This document shows positions 39,977 through 53,900 of a stretch of 64,000 bases of DNA, in pieces; position 1 is the stretch's first letter, and each line of letters begins with the position of its first letter. The stretch covers positions 76,277,022-76,341,021 of the forward strand of contig OV121081.1 of the NCBI GenBank assembly GCA_921293015.1. The letters are read 5' to 3'. The notes beneath the pieces were generated by a model. That model had not been told where the DNA came from. It did no database searches and worked only from the letters and a program-made list of their open reading frames with translations. The DNA comes from Phorcus lineatus. Its lineage: Eukaryota > Mollusca > Gastropoda > Trochida > Trochidae. The position numbers and the translations under genes are program-made.

Positions 39977-41172
39977 ACACAGAGATATTACTTTGAAACC
40001 TTCCCTCCTAATTGTCTGTGAACACGGAAATATAAGCCAAGAGCTTGTTTTGCAAACCAATTTCTTCTACGCAAGTCTTAAGAGTGTTACAAGATAGGTT
40101 TTTTGTTACAAAAGTTCGTCTATAACTTTCAACAAGGTATTGGGTTTATGTGTCAATCTTGATGATTGGCTTAGAAAATGGTATAAAAGCCTTCTTATGG
40201 TGAGTAAAATTTATTTGTTCGTGTTTTTGATGCTTTGTTTGAGATTGCTTGTAAACATTTATTTGGAACGATGGACACAAATCAAGCATTTCATTATTTA
40301 TTGGTGAACATTGTACAATTACGCTGCATGACATTTATGCGATTGCAACATGCTGGTACATCGAACACGGGTGAGCAGGTTATCAAAGTTCCTAAACAAT
40401 AAACTTTAGGAACTTTACAAGATACCTCACCGTATCCAGTCCAGATAAAGATTGTAAGGTAGTTTGACGATCCATTAAAGAGACGCTCTGTGATTTTCAC
40501 TGTATTTCATTTACTTTCATATACTTGTCATAAACATCAATCATGATAATATTCATTCATAACAAAATGCCTTCCCAAAATGTCAAATACGGCAATTATT
40601 TGTTTGCAATCGAACCATAACCTTATGTATAAACGAAATGACACGTACAATTTGCATAAATGCAAATTACTGCTATCAACTCAAAATGTATCTTTAACTA
40701 TGCTCTAGCTAGGTAAGTGTAAAAATTTATATTTGACATTTTGACGCGCCTCATCGACAGGCTTTCGCTTTCAGCGTCTCGATTTGATGAAACAACAGAA
40801 TCATTAACACTGACACCATTCGAGTTTAGTAGATTAATACAATAACTGACGAAGGGTTTCTTTATGACAAAAAACGCCTTCAGCAATTGCTATGTTCTGT
40901 AAGAAGTAACCGCAAAATACATATCATTGGCACATTACCTGTACATGGTGGAGAAAAAACTACTTATTAAAACGTATCATAAAATAACTAATAATTTTAC
41001 AAGAAATATTTTCACTTCTACTTTGAGATTGATTTCAATATTGCGGGAACACCTCCAATGGGTTTGATAAGAGAATGTGCGGTGGTAAATGAATACGTAA
41101 CACAAATGATAAAGTCGTAAGCAACAATTGGAAATTGTTTGTCGGTGTTTAAGTTATGAATCAATGTAGAAA
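39977..41172. other. Convergent intergenic region
   Basis: Separates CLN6 copy B (+) from the channel gene (-), which converge here. AATAAA-like hexamers on the minus strand near 40258 and 40285 could end the channel transcript. Short open frames here have no support. Confidence 0.4.
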
Positions 41173-41601
41173 TCAACATTGAACAAGGTACAAAACAAAC
41201 ATGGTTAAGGCAAAACCAATTAACGTGGAATGTTCATAATGATTACATTGACCTGACGAAGAGTCCATTTTCAACCACATCAAGTTACAAACAGTAAAAC
41301 AAATCATGTTAGGTACCATATAACTTCTGTAGTATTGTTTGTAATGGATGGGAATCATCAAGGAAATTGCCATTAAAATCAAGGCAGTCTCGTCGTAAAT
41401 CGCGATACGACAAATGGTTTGGTCTTTCCACCATTCACTGTGCCTTAAAGCAAGCCATAAGCAGTATGACGAAGATTGTATCAAAACTTTCTTAGGGAAT
41501 TTATCATGTTTGTTGGTCTGAAGTGGACACTGGCTGGTTGTCACGTAGGCTGCATCATATTCTTCATAGTAACTGCCGGACTCCAAGCGCTCATTCGTCG
41601 T
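41173..41601 (-). CDS. Putative C-terminal tail exon of the channel gene
   Basis: This is a 429-nt open stretch in the frame that continues phase 0 from exon 7, beginning TNERLESGSYYEEYDAAYV. The first part looks like a cytoplasmic tail; the later part is hydrophobic (for example ILMAISLMIPI) and less convincing. The acceptor (GTTGAAGAG) has a poor pyrimidine tract. An acceptor two bases earlier would give a different 20-residue end starting RRRMSAW. The AGACGACGAATG at its start is also found in exon 7, so it may be an alternative tail rather than an added one. Confidence 0.4.
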   Translation of the reverse strand, partial: TTNERLESGSYYEEYDAAYVTTSQCPLQTNKHDKFPKKVLIQSSSYCLWLALRHSEWWKDQTICRIAIYDETALILMAISLMIPIHYKQYYRSYMVPNMICFTVCNLMWLKMDSSSGQCNHYEHSTLIGFALTMFVLYLVQC

Positions 41602-44600
41602 CTCTTCAACAGTGTGGCTGTGTCTTCACGAACAACCAGTTTTACTTTCTCCTGTCATCAAGAAAACACGGAATATGTTAACCTGTGCTGTAACGAATGC
41701 ACATTTGCCCCCGTAACCTCTTTATTAATTACACATTACTGATTCACTTATAAAGAGGAGGGGATGCGGGGACTCGTACATAAACTCTTTGGATGAAAAG
41801 CTCCCTCGGATGTGAAAATGACCCACAATGCAAACGCATAGTATGTCATGGGTACGAATATAAGAATCTGTTCATTACCGAAGTCGTAAAATCAAAGAAA
41901 ATAATGAAAACCAATATCCAGCATAAACGGATTACCCGCAGTCGGGACATTTGGAACGCATCTGTAATTGTTTTTTACGTGACGTCAAAATAAAAAGCCA
42001 TAGCTTTCCCTAGAGCTTCAAATGAAAAATATGAACCCCCATACGATTGCCCCGCAGGTAATAAATCTCGTTTTACCTACCCTATAAGCCTCATCCTTCT
42101 TCTCCATCATTCGTCGTCTCCTGAAAGCCTGAAAGATGATGATTTTAACAATAATTAACTTTTCGAAAAGCGAACGTTATGCAAAGTTATACAGACAACA
42201 ATAGCATACTTTCAGAGTAGAATGACAGTATATACTTGTCCAAAGACGTAATCGTTTAACGTGTTTATTTTGGATTTTTGAATAGTAGTTAACCATACTG
42301 TTCCGGGAAAGACAAGTATAACAGGCAATTCCTTAATTGCGATTGGAATATTTCATAGATTTATTTCTTTATACTGTGGAATTTTTCTTTTTTCAGTACA
42401 CTCAAATTATCAAATTGTCTTTTTATTACTTACCCAAAAGAAATCTTCGCCGAAAAGGGAAACCACAGTTTACTCTTGACATTCAAAATGATTAAGTATG
42501 ATTTGGAAGGTCAATAGCTTTATGGGAACGTATTAATACTAATTACTCAATTGCAAGAAATGACCAATACATCAGTTCCTTTTGCTAAATTTAAACGATA
42601 ACAGTAGTTATATTAACGTTTTAGCATTAACTGCTAGAGGTGGAAGGGTCATACGATTTTTGTTATTTTCCCATCTGACGTACTTATTCACTAAAGATGA
42701 TTCATGAATCCATATGACATTTAAATGTTCGGGTTATTATATTGAATCGATCAAGGTTCTCTTTATCAATGTACATTTATACGATGAATCAATTTTGAAT
42801 AGTTTAGCTGTCCTTTCAAACGTGACGGATAAAAATGTAATTTGGAATCTACAAAACCTTTCTTAACGTGAAAAATGAATTATGAATGTTTAAATCAAAC
42901 TGCAATTTCTCTTAAAAGAATCAAATTACGACATAAAACAGAGATAAGAATACAGTAAAAATATTTCAACAGATGATCTTAAATTTCTTGATTATTGACA
43001 AATGATTTCTCAAATAAAAAGAAACAAAGATGCATGTTTTCATTCGAATCAAAAAGCACTTACTTAGGCTTTTTTTTATCTAATCAGAATCCAATATCTA
43101 TCATACACTTTTCTTCCTATGGTTGCAGTTGATTAAATATTTCTTTCTAAATTGACACAGAGTATGTTTCCAAATATTAACCAATATACCATGTGTCCTT
43201 CGTAAAGTTCAAATCATGTCTAGAAAACATTTTCATCATTTAAATGTCAATAATCTAATACGTTTTTTTAAAAATAATAATCGACAGTCGGCAATATAAA
43301 TGTTACGAGGTTGTAATGCTACGTCCCATTTGCGTGTATACCACTTATGTGATACGCTAAACACTTCCATACCATTGGACGTTGTGTCTGCTCTTGATAA
43401 ATTTCCGAAATTTCGTTTGCGTCATTGGCGCGCGCCTCTGTCCGGTTTTCGATCACACTACAGCAACTCTCAGCTGTTTATTCTCACTATACTGAACCGA
43501 TGGGCATTAATATTGTGATTTTAATTTACATGAATAATTACGCCATAAAAAAAAAAAACAATTTTAAAATTTTGACATATTTGACCCCAACAACATACTC
43601 TGTGCCCCTTTAAGGAAATTCATTAGAAACGGTTTCTAGTCGTCCTGTTACCAGTAAGATTTGACCACGCCTCCCCAATTGCAAAACCACTGCCTCGACA
43701 TCTGATTGACTTCAACTCCACACGGGGTGTCACTGCCAGCTTAGCATAAATTCACATTACACACCTGTCCTCGGTTGTACTAGAGTGTGGGAAGCGAGGT
43801 CAACTATACCGTATATCAATCACAGGTGTACCGAACTGACATGTTGAGGGAACTTAGGTGCATAATATAAATAAGTTATTGTATATTCAAAATTTACTAT
43901 AGATCAATAACAATATGTTTATGTCATCAACACGCATGTATAAACTTTCATGTATTCCATGTTGAAGCACTAAAACAGCATGTTGCGTGGATAAATGTTA
44001 TCGCTGAAACTATGTTATAACCGATGTTTGACAAACTGCCAACACGCTAGGGCCACCAGCAAGCATCTATAGAAACAAGACGATGTTTCCAAGTTATATC
44101 CCTATAAGAAGATATGTTACACGTTTTAAGAGAAAGTTACGAAAGAAAACATGGCCTGCTTGCACTAAACTAATATATTACCAGTATTTGAAAAAAATAA
44201 AATTTTACATAATGACTGTTATATATGAGTGAGCTGATAAGCTGTCAATTTGACATGGCGATACGTAGGATTCAGTTAATTGACATCGAGTCTGATTCCG
44301 AGAGCAATTTTTAAACGTTATGATAGCTTCATTTGCAAAAAGAAGAATGTGGAATTCTAACATGACGTCATTTGTTAATAAGTACGTAATAACATAATTA
44401 AGAGGCACCCTTACGCTCTTGTAGATCCAGACGGAGAAGGCGAGGTGGAAGAAGACATAGAAGGACACGAAACACAGGAGTGCTTTCCAGTCGTAGTTCT
44501 CGGCCATGTCGTCATGCCCTGCTTCGTGGAGACGTCCTACCACAGAGTGCCATATACACACCAAGCACAGGTAGATCATAGACGACAGGATGTACTTGTC

Positions 44601-47600
44601 CTGCAAACAGATTATCCTATGCTATATTATCAAATAATGCTTTAGATTCCATTTTCTAAATGATATCTTAATGAACATGTTGTAATGCAATGTATGTATA
44701 CAGATAATAAGAATTGAACTTCCATATTTCATGCGCAGATGTATACTGTATCAAATTTGTTCATATCGTGTATTTGTCTGAAAGTCCATAAGTATGTCTA
44801 GAATACATGTACGTGGCACAACTTTAGGTAAACAGGTTTTGTTTGCAAACACGAACTAAACTCTTCAAAAAATGAAACTTGACATTCATGCCAAATTGAT
44901 TCTTTCGAAACGGGTCAATTTTTTTCATGATACATACCTGTAATTAAAAGAAAGGCTTGCTCAAAAGTGTAAATTTACCAAAAACAATAGCCCAAAAAGT
45001 TTACGTTGTGTTCAGGGACGAAAACGAGAGATTCGTCCGCATGCATTTTCTGCCAAAGCACGTGTAGCATGGGATCATGAAGGTTTACATGCAGACACGT
45101 CTGCTTTAGGGGCATAAAAAGCCATATCAGCCGCTGTTCATTCAGACTACACAACATCGGTACGGCGACCTGAAGAATGCCAAGAGAGCGCAACGCAACA
45201 ACGCTGTGGGCAGACTGCAAGCAGGAGCGACGCAGCGAGATGTTGCAACACACTTTGGCGTGTCCAGACAAACCATCTCTTCATTGTGGACCCGTTTCAA
45301 CACCCGAAACAGCGTTGATGATAGGCCAAGGTCAGGCAGACCAAGGGTGACTACTCGGGTCCAAGATCGGTACATCCGACTGCTCCACCTTCGGGAACGC
45401 ACCAGGACAGCAATGTCAACTACAACGCAGATACCAGGCTTGCGTCGAATTTCCGACCAAACGGTACGCAAAAGGCTGAGAGAGGCTGGACTTTTCCTAC
45501 AACGACCGGTTCGACGTCCCGTTTTAACGCAACGTCATCTGGCGGAACGTCTCCAGTGGTGTCAACACGGGATGTGATGGGCACGTGCAAGGTGGAGAAC
45601 CGTTCTCTTCAATGATGAGTCCCGTTTTCTGCCTCGACGAAGTGATGGACGAGCACGTGTATACCGACGTCGTGGAGAACGTTATGCTGCCAACTGTGTT
45701 CAGGAGATTGTCCCATTTGGAGGTGGGAGTGTCATGGTGTGGGCCGGGATTCGTCACGGTGTTAGGACACCCCTTGTGCATGTTGCTGGTAACCTCACAG
45801 GAGTACGGTATAGGGACTTGATCCTACAGCCGTACGTCATTCCTCACGTCAACGTCCATGGTGGTCTCTTTCAGCAGGACAATGCTCGACCACATGTTGC
45901 ACGTGTTTTTGTCAAGATTTTTTACAGCGTAACAATGTCCAGACATTGCCATGGCCAGCCAGGTCACCAGATTTGTCACCAATTGAGCATCTCTGGGACG
46001 AACTGGATCGACGCGTGCGCAGTAGGATTGCACCACCCCAAACACTTCCAGGACTTCTTGCAGCACTTCAGCACGAATGGCAGAACATTCCACAGGCTGT
46101 GATTGACAACTTGATTGCATCCATGGGTGCCAAGCAATAATCAATGCCAATGGTGGCCATACCCGATACTGACATTTGTGCACCCCTGTGATGTTGAAAC
46201 ACTTGTGCACCTGTGCATTTCAAGATCATGCTTATTCGGAATAAAATTTACTGAACAGAGGTCTTCAAACAGCGTTTTAGTTTTCATTTCAATGTTTAAC
46301 TTGCATCTGTGGTCTTTATATTGAACTTTGAAAGTCAGTGCCAAGTTTCTTTTTTTGAAGAGTTTATTAATTTTCTCTTGAAAGTTCAATCTAGATGAAT
46401 AAAGAATACGAGTATGTATCCGTGAATAGCTGTGATGTCATCCGACATTATTGCTAACCATCAGCAAAGAACATCCAAAGCAGTGTGGTTAAAATCGTAA
46501 TCATAGTTTCGAACAAAATCAAACTGACACAAATGGGGTGGCACTGTGTCATTTCCAAGGCTTGAGAAACAGGTTGGAAGAAGTAAAACATCTCTAAACG
46601 CAGAAAAGACATGAAAGTGAGCAAAGTTACAAAAGTGGATTTGCCGACGCAATTTTGCTAATACACTTACATGTATGACCAGGAAATCGTCATACAATGC
46701 GTACATTTGAATTTTCGGAATTACGGACATAAGGACATACGAAAGGACGACAGATAAACAGCGGCTAAATTGCATTGGATTGTATGAAATTGTGTGAAAA
46801 TAACTGAACTTTGATAGAAACATTCAAACTGTTCTATATTCTACGGTTTTTTAGGTGCGATATGTGGTCGAAGATATTATCATCATTGTACAAACATTGG
46901 TAACGAGTTATCTTCACATAGCTTAATCGCTGGTAAAGACAATCTTGATTATCAAACAGGGGCATTGATTGATATTTTACGAACGTTTCGTAGAGATTAA
47001 TATTTGAATAAGAGCTATAAAACATTAGAAAGCAAAAACATTTGAATCAAGTACCAATATGTTATCAAACATCGGATTATACTGTTTCACTCTCAGCTGT
47101 CATTAGTAATGAATACTTCAGACCAGGTAAATGAAGATTTGGTAAATTAAAATTAGCTATGTTCGTCTGGAACAGTTTCACCGTTACAAATATTTCTAAC
47201 CTGAAACTTGCGCGTAAGACTGAAGCCCTAAGAATTCCAAAAGATTGAGGACAATAAGCAACATATTTAAGAAAGGGCCACTAAGATATTTTTAAACACT
47301 TTATTTGTTTAAATTTCAAAGTTTATGCGAAATATATCATCTTCAGACGGTAAAGTACCTTATTTAACCCAGTCATCCATTGTCGTAAGGAAATGATTAA
47401 GTATCAAACAAACACTACCGGATGCCACTTTTGCGTGAATAACTTTAAACCATTTGAGGTAAGGGTATTGATTCCATAGCTCAACTGAATATTCATATTT
47501 GAACTGCGTCTTTAGATAAAACAAATTCTTGTCATGTAATTGGTTACCTTTGTTGTCTATTTTTATGAGAACATTTATCTTTACAAACAAACTCGTCTTA

Positions 47601-50600
47601 CTGTCCCCTTAAAGAGGAGTTTTCGAAACTTTGCGGCTATACTCAAATATCTGACATTTCTGTCGTATTTCCCCGTTTTGTCCTTACACGCGCGTTTCTG
47701 TTGGGCACTTGTGCCAATAACACTGATACCAATTACCACTTAATTACATTTGCGACAACAGAGACAAGTAAAGAACAGACTCACGTACTTCGAATTGTTG
47801 AAATTAAATACCACGGAATGGAGCTATTGTCTTCGAGTCTTTCATCAAAATGGCTCATAATTACTCATCTGATATTGAAAAAACCCATGATAAACATTTT
47901 CATTAAATTCCTTGTTTTTATTAAGCGCACATGTCTCGAAATAGATGAGAATTAAGAGTGGACACACAATAAAGAACCGATCTTAGACACGTTGAGAGGG
48001 GGGACGTCAAGCTCACGGCTTCACCAAGACATGCAGTCATCTAAGCGAGGACAGCAGCACTAACAGAAGACGCTGTCACTGTAGAATGTATCGTGCGTGG
48101 AGACTCTTGACGATTTATGAAGAAGGTATATTGATTTCTTGTCTCTTCTTCCTTTCATCTGGTTACAAGTACGGTTAATGATCGGCATATGAAGCGGCTA
48201 ATGTTTCATGTGTGGCATTTTTTGATCAAAGAATCTCCGCACATAACATCATCTTTACCATCATTAGTATGTCTTATCTTATTACATGATGTAATAAAGT
48301 CAATATTCTGTGCATATGACATTTTGTTTCGCTATTCATATTTCCAAATACCGTGGTTGACTTACGTAGTTGGAGCATTATGCATGATTCGAAGTTTTTA
48401 ATTGAAATTCAAGTGAAAATTGAACAATATATGGAAATAATTGCTCGACGAGTTCCTTTACGACAGTAACAATTATTGTTGATCGTATGTATATAATGTG
48501 GTTTTTTTTCATTTTGTTTATCTAAGAAATCATTTTATAATGTCTTTAGAGTGTTTATAACGTTTCGACGTCTGTTACAAAAGCCACAAAACCTTTTGAA
48601 AACAATAATTCAATAAATGCTCCACGTCTACAAAGTTAGTTTACCCAAAGCCCAACTAATCCACATTATCGTGTCTATGTAAGAGTAGCAGGGAACTCCT
48701 CTTACGTTACATAAAAAATTACGGTACCAATCATTTGGGTAGCATTAGGATGAGATGTGGACGTTACGGAATTAGTCTGTAAATTATCACTTATGGTAAG
48801 ACGGGACCCTGTGATGTCAGTCTGTTATAGTTAATGCCTTCAGAAACAAAGAAAACAACTAGAGACGATAGTAAGATCTGATGACTTTTCCACCAATGAA
48901 GTATTACGATAACTTTGTTTCAAGGTAATGTGGTAATGAAGAGAGGCAGGTTAATTCAAGTTCATGTTATGTTAAAATAATGGCATAAACACTACAATCT
49001 CATAAGCAAACTTCATAAAAACAATCGTTAAAGACTCAGACTAACTTAAAAGCTACGACCCTTTCAGGTCCCTGAACAACAGATTGAGTAAGATAATAAA
49101 AACTATATTAAAGTGGGTCATTCGACCTAGCACTCATGTTCATAAACCCTTTCAGTGCTCTAAATGCCCAAAGGCATGTTCGAACTTAATTAAAGGGAGC
49201 ACTTAGTTACTACTACATGTGTAAGTGCATAATTATAACGTAGTTACGGTTATGTTGTGGGACATTGATTTACGTGTTACCAGGTGAAGCATAATCACAT
49301 GTTCATTACCTAATAAGTGAATAAAAGTTATTACATTTACATGAAGCTCTTCGAAGTCTGGTCTGCTATTTTTGTAGCCTTGTAAAGTTCGTAAGTCCAC
49401 TCTAATGATAGTCACATTGCCTGCGATCTAAGGTAAATGATACGTTTAGCTACATAAAGAACATTCCGATTGAGGAATCTATCTTTAATGAAATCTTTAA
49501 CCATAGCTGAAGCATGTCACCTCCTGAAAAAGAAGGCAATAGTTTGAAAACATTCTCAAATTTTAAATCATCTCCATTTCTTACAAACAGTCAGCGTTCT
49601 CAGACAAGCACACTGAAACTAATAATGCAAATATCTCAAATGTGTCAAGCCTACCATATAAGTAAGATAAGATATCCTGGGAAGTGATTGGTTAACAACA
49701 AACTTGAATGCGACCCCTGTAAGCACGAGCGTGAAGGATAGCTGGAGGCGGTTCTGGGTGAGCGTGATTCCTACAGCAAATGTAGCGAAGGCCAACAGGG
49801 TTATCAACATCTGCAATAGAGACAGTAATTCCTATATTTTCATTACACTTTATTAAGTAAAACACTTAACTAAATGGTCATCGGAAACTCGCAAAAAACT
49901 CACGAAAACTTCCTGGACTCACATGGCCCTAATCTCTTTAATAACATCCATATAGTCAAGAGCAAAGACGTATTTTAATGAGCATTTTGTATTGAATTAA
50001 ACATGTCAAACACTTTGACGGTTGAAAGGAAATGCTTTCTACTATCCTACATAATGGGCAAAAAGAACACTTTAGTAACTGATATTGTTTTGAAGAATTT
50101 GATACAATTCAGTGTTAAAGAATATGGCAGCAAATTAAACATTTTGTCAAATGGTCCGATTGCCTTCGATTCTTTGCATTCTAGCTAATCGCCCATTATC
50201 AAATTTGTAATATAATGTTCTTTTGAATTTGGCACAGTAAAATAAAAAGGATATAAAATTAGCAATACCCAGAGTACAAAGAAAATGTTATTTTGAAAAA
50301 TAAGTAAAACAACTAACTGATGTCTGTAAATTCAATAGATTGGTTGTTGTCGACAATACATGTATGTATTTTATAATTAATTTTAGTAAAGTAATGGAAA
50401 CCATCGTTAGTGTAACAACAATCAAATGAAGATTCAAGAACGCCATTGGATATATAGTGTTTAACTCATAGAAAGTGTCAGTCTGACATTAAGGAACAGA
50501 TGTAAAATGACCTCAAAGCAACATTGTGAAATATCACATTTATGATCAAAACTTTTTACTTGTTTTAAATACATTTAAAAGTTTGAAAACAGTTTCAATT

Positions 50601-50817
50601 AATCTGCGTTACAAGTCGTAGGATAGCAAACTTGAATCTGCGGTAAGCTGACACGAGTTACAAAAATATGAGGAGGCGTGGATGGAGGACAGCATCAAGG
50701 CATCACGTGACTTATATCAGCTCTGTTGTATATTGCGAAATCTTGCAGATAATAATTTCAGACAGCATACCATATTCTTTTGCGTAATGATAGAAATAAC
50801 AATACTTTTTAATTCGC

Positions 50818-50904
<87 letters not shown>

Positions 50905-53900
50905 CAAGAAGGTGTTAAATCAATGTACTCCCACAACCTTGTAATCTGAAATAACGAAAAACTGATGCCCTTGAATCCTAACTGCTACTCACATCACGAG
51001 TTGCTGCACTTCACCCAGGCTATAGTTTTATTGATGTAAAAGTATGCTTTGTGAATGTGCTTCACGAAAGCAATGCGTTAGCTTTTTACCCGTAAAAAGG
51101 CAATTTTTAAAACATTTACATGACGCATTCTCATGACGCATTTCTAAAAAATCATGGTTATTGCAAATTTTGTAATAACATATTTTTATATCAAAAGATA
51201 AAAAATAAACTCCAAAATCGTTTTATTTATAGTTCGTTAAAGTGTTTGATTCATGTCTTATTTCATTGGAAAGTATTTACATGTCATATTTTATTTTTCG
51301 GCTTTGAAAATTAACCTTTAGAAAAATTAAGCCATAAATAACGATAAAGCTTAATTTTGTGAATGGTGAAGTTAGTGCAAGAAATTCATTATCTACAATT
51401 GATTTAAAAGTATGGTTTTGTAATTTTTTATTTCCTTTGATTTGATGGCTGATACACCTAAAATCGGAGGTAACTAATCATAGCTTATAAGAGCTATGAA
51501 TGGGTCTAGGAAACATAGCGTGGATCCAGCAAAGAACGATTGAGGGATAAATTACGCCAAGGCCTCATTTTGTCAATAATGTTTATGCAAGTTATTCATA
51601 ATCTATAATTTATCATGAAAGTATGGTACATGAACTGCTTATGTTACTCTAATTTGATTGGTGATGGGATAAATATGAAAAAGGTTGTAACTCCATGCAG
51701 CTTACTCCAGAGCTGTGTTTGAATTCAGGTAACCCAGCGAGGACCTGGCAGGGTAAAAGCCCCCTCTAAATTGGCTTGATACTCGTTCATCATAAGATGA
51801 AGCACGATGAAACTACCAGAATAAAGAAAATTAACTTAAAGATTTTAATTCCCTTAAATTGTGTATTCCGTATATAATTATGTTGAAATGATATTAACAT
51901 GAAATATGTTATTTCTATTTATTCTTCTTTTCTGCATCACTTCATGAAATAGGAGCAGAAGTTATTACTCAGCTGCAAATTTTAAGAAGTTATAATCCGT
52001 TAAAACAAAAGGAATAAGAAGTTAAAATCTATTAAAACAAACTTGCTTTTTTAGACATACAAGATGCATCTATCAATTTCAGGCTTTTGTTTAACAAATT
52101 TTAAAATTAATATAATCTAGATAGTTGTCAATTTTACTCAAAAGGTGTATGCATGAAACGGCGTCAGGATATGCTTGTTTACTTGGACAAGTTGTCAAGG
52201 TAATGAAACGATGACAGTACTTCAAAAGAATATGACCTATTTCTTTCAATGGTAAACAAAGCATTATCAGATAAATCGACAGTAAACAAACCATTATAAG
52301 AAATATATTCCAGAGAAAAAATCCAGGTCTTCTAGCGGCATGACACATAACCATCATTGTAGGGTGTCTTTCCTTAGAGCTCGTGTACTCTTTCACAGAG
52401 ACTTTAGGGAACATTTCAACGTGTTCGAACAGGGCCCACTCTTGTTCGTCTACAAAACTCTGTTTGTTGACACTGCTCAGTTCCTCGTGGTCCTCCATTA
52501 GGTTCACTTCCGCTTCCGTTAACTCCGATGAAACGGTAAGAGATAAATCCTGAAAATGTATATAAGATGTTTATTTTAAATTCATCAGAGCCTCTTATGT
52601 TAAAATTGACCGATGTCAAAAGGAATATGCCAATTGTTTCCTTTTGAGTAGGACACATACAGGGACACATGAAGCTGATAACACAAACATCTTGTTTATA
52701 TTTCTATTATAACAGGTCTATGCCTATTTTTATAAACATATCAGCAATATATGCATGCGATTTACGTATACATTCCTTATCAATCTAAGAAATTCCTTGC
52801 CACTATATTAGAGGTTTATATAAATACAAAATCAGACGAATAACATATATCAATCGAATTTTATGTGCAATGGGATATTCGTTTTTGTCTGAAAGTTTAC
52901 AAATAGTTATAATTACAACGAATCCCTTTGCACAAATTACTTGAAAAACTTTATCCTATCATAAAATAATTTTATGTCGGGGTTCGACTTTTCACATTAT
53001 TCTATATAGACTGGGCGAGTCCTTTATTGTTATTCCAATGATTCAAAATTGTAGACGGGCATTTGTTGGAGCTATTTGCGTTGATTGTTCTTATTTCATC
53101 ACATAAGTTGTAGTCTGATGTCAGCAACAAATTGTGGGAAAAAATGCAAGCGTAAAAAATTATTTCATTATGAAATAATATTTTCCATATCTATGAACAG
53201 AATACTTGTTTAAAAACAACTTGCTAGGATAAAGATAAAGTTACTGCTGCAATGTTTCCTTCCAGGTGTTTAGATGATTAAAGAACTAAATAATGTTATT
53301 TCAATGAACAAGTCTGTTTACAAATGCAATACAATACAAATGCAATGTGTTTTAATACACAACTGATGATTATATCCACTTCACTCTCTTAGTTAAGGAA
53401 AAGGAGTAAAAACTAATGTTTTTTAAGGTATCTTTTTGAATGGAGGCTTTCGAAAATATGGAGATTAGAACGAAAATGTCATTTCTGTAAAAGTGGTGAT
53501 TCGTTAGAAATAGTAATATTGTGAAGATAAGATCGCAAAACTGCTTGATGTAGAAATGTCAAACTGTTCTCGGTTTGAATGACCAGAACGCTTTTATTGC
53601 TTCACATGATTTATAGTCATATAATGTATTAGAGATAGCTGTGCGTCAACAAGACAGAAGCCAAATATAGACACTCATGATCGCTTCACTCGTGATTGCG
53701 TATCTGATTGTCATCATTTAGATAAAAAGCATTGTATTGTAAATGCCAGCATGTGAATATAACACTCATTTCTCATTCAATATAACTACACTGAAATGTC
53801 ACTGCTTTCCGATGATAATACATGTACAACAAGAAGTTAAAAGATGCTCCGGTCATTCATCAAATCCATCACTTTTAATTGAATACTAAAGATACCTTAA

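Noticed and set aside
46461..46823. 120-codon minus-strand frame
   Set aside because: It lies in channel intron 5, has no recognisable motif and would break the phase-0 exon chain.
50682..50918. Open frame ending in a Tyr-Ile repeat
   Set aside because: It runs through a (TA)n tract within a channel intron and has no coding signal outside it.
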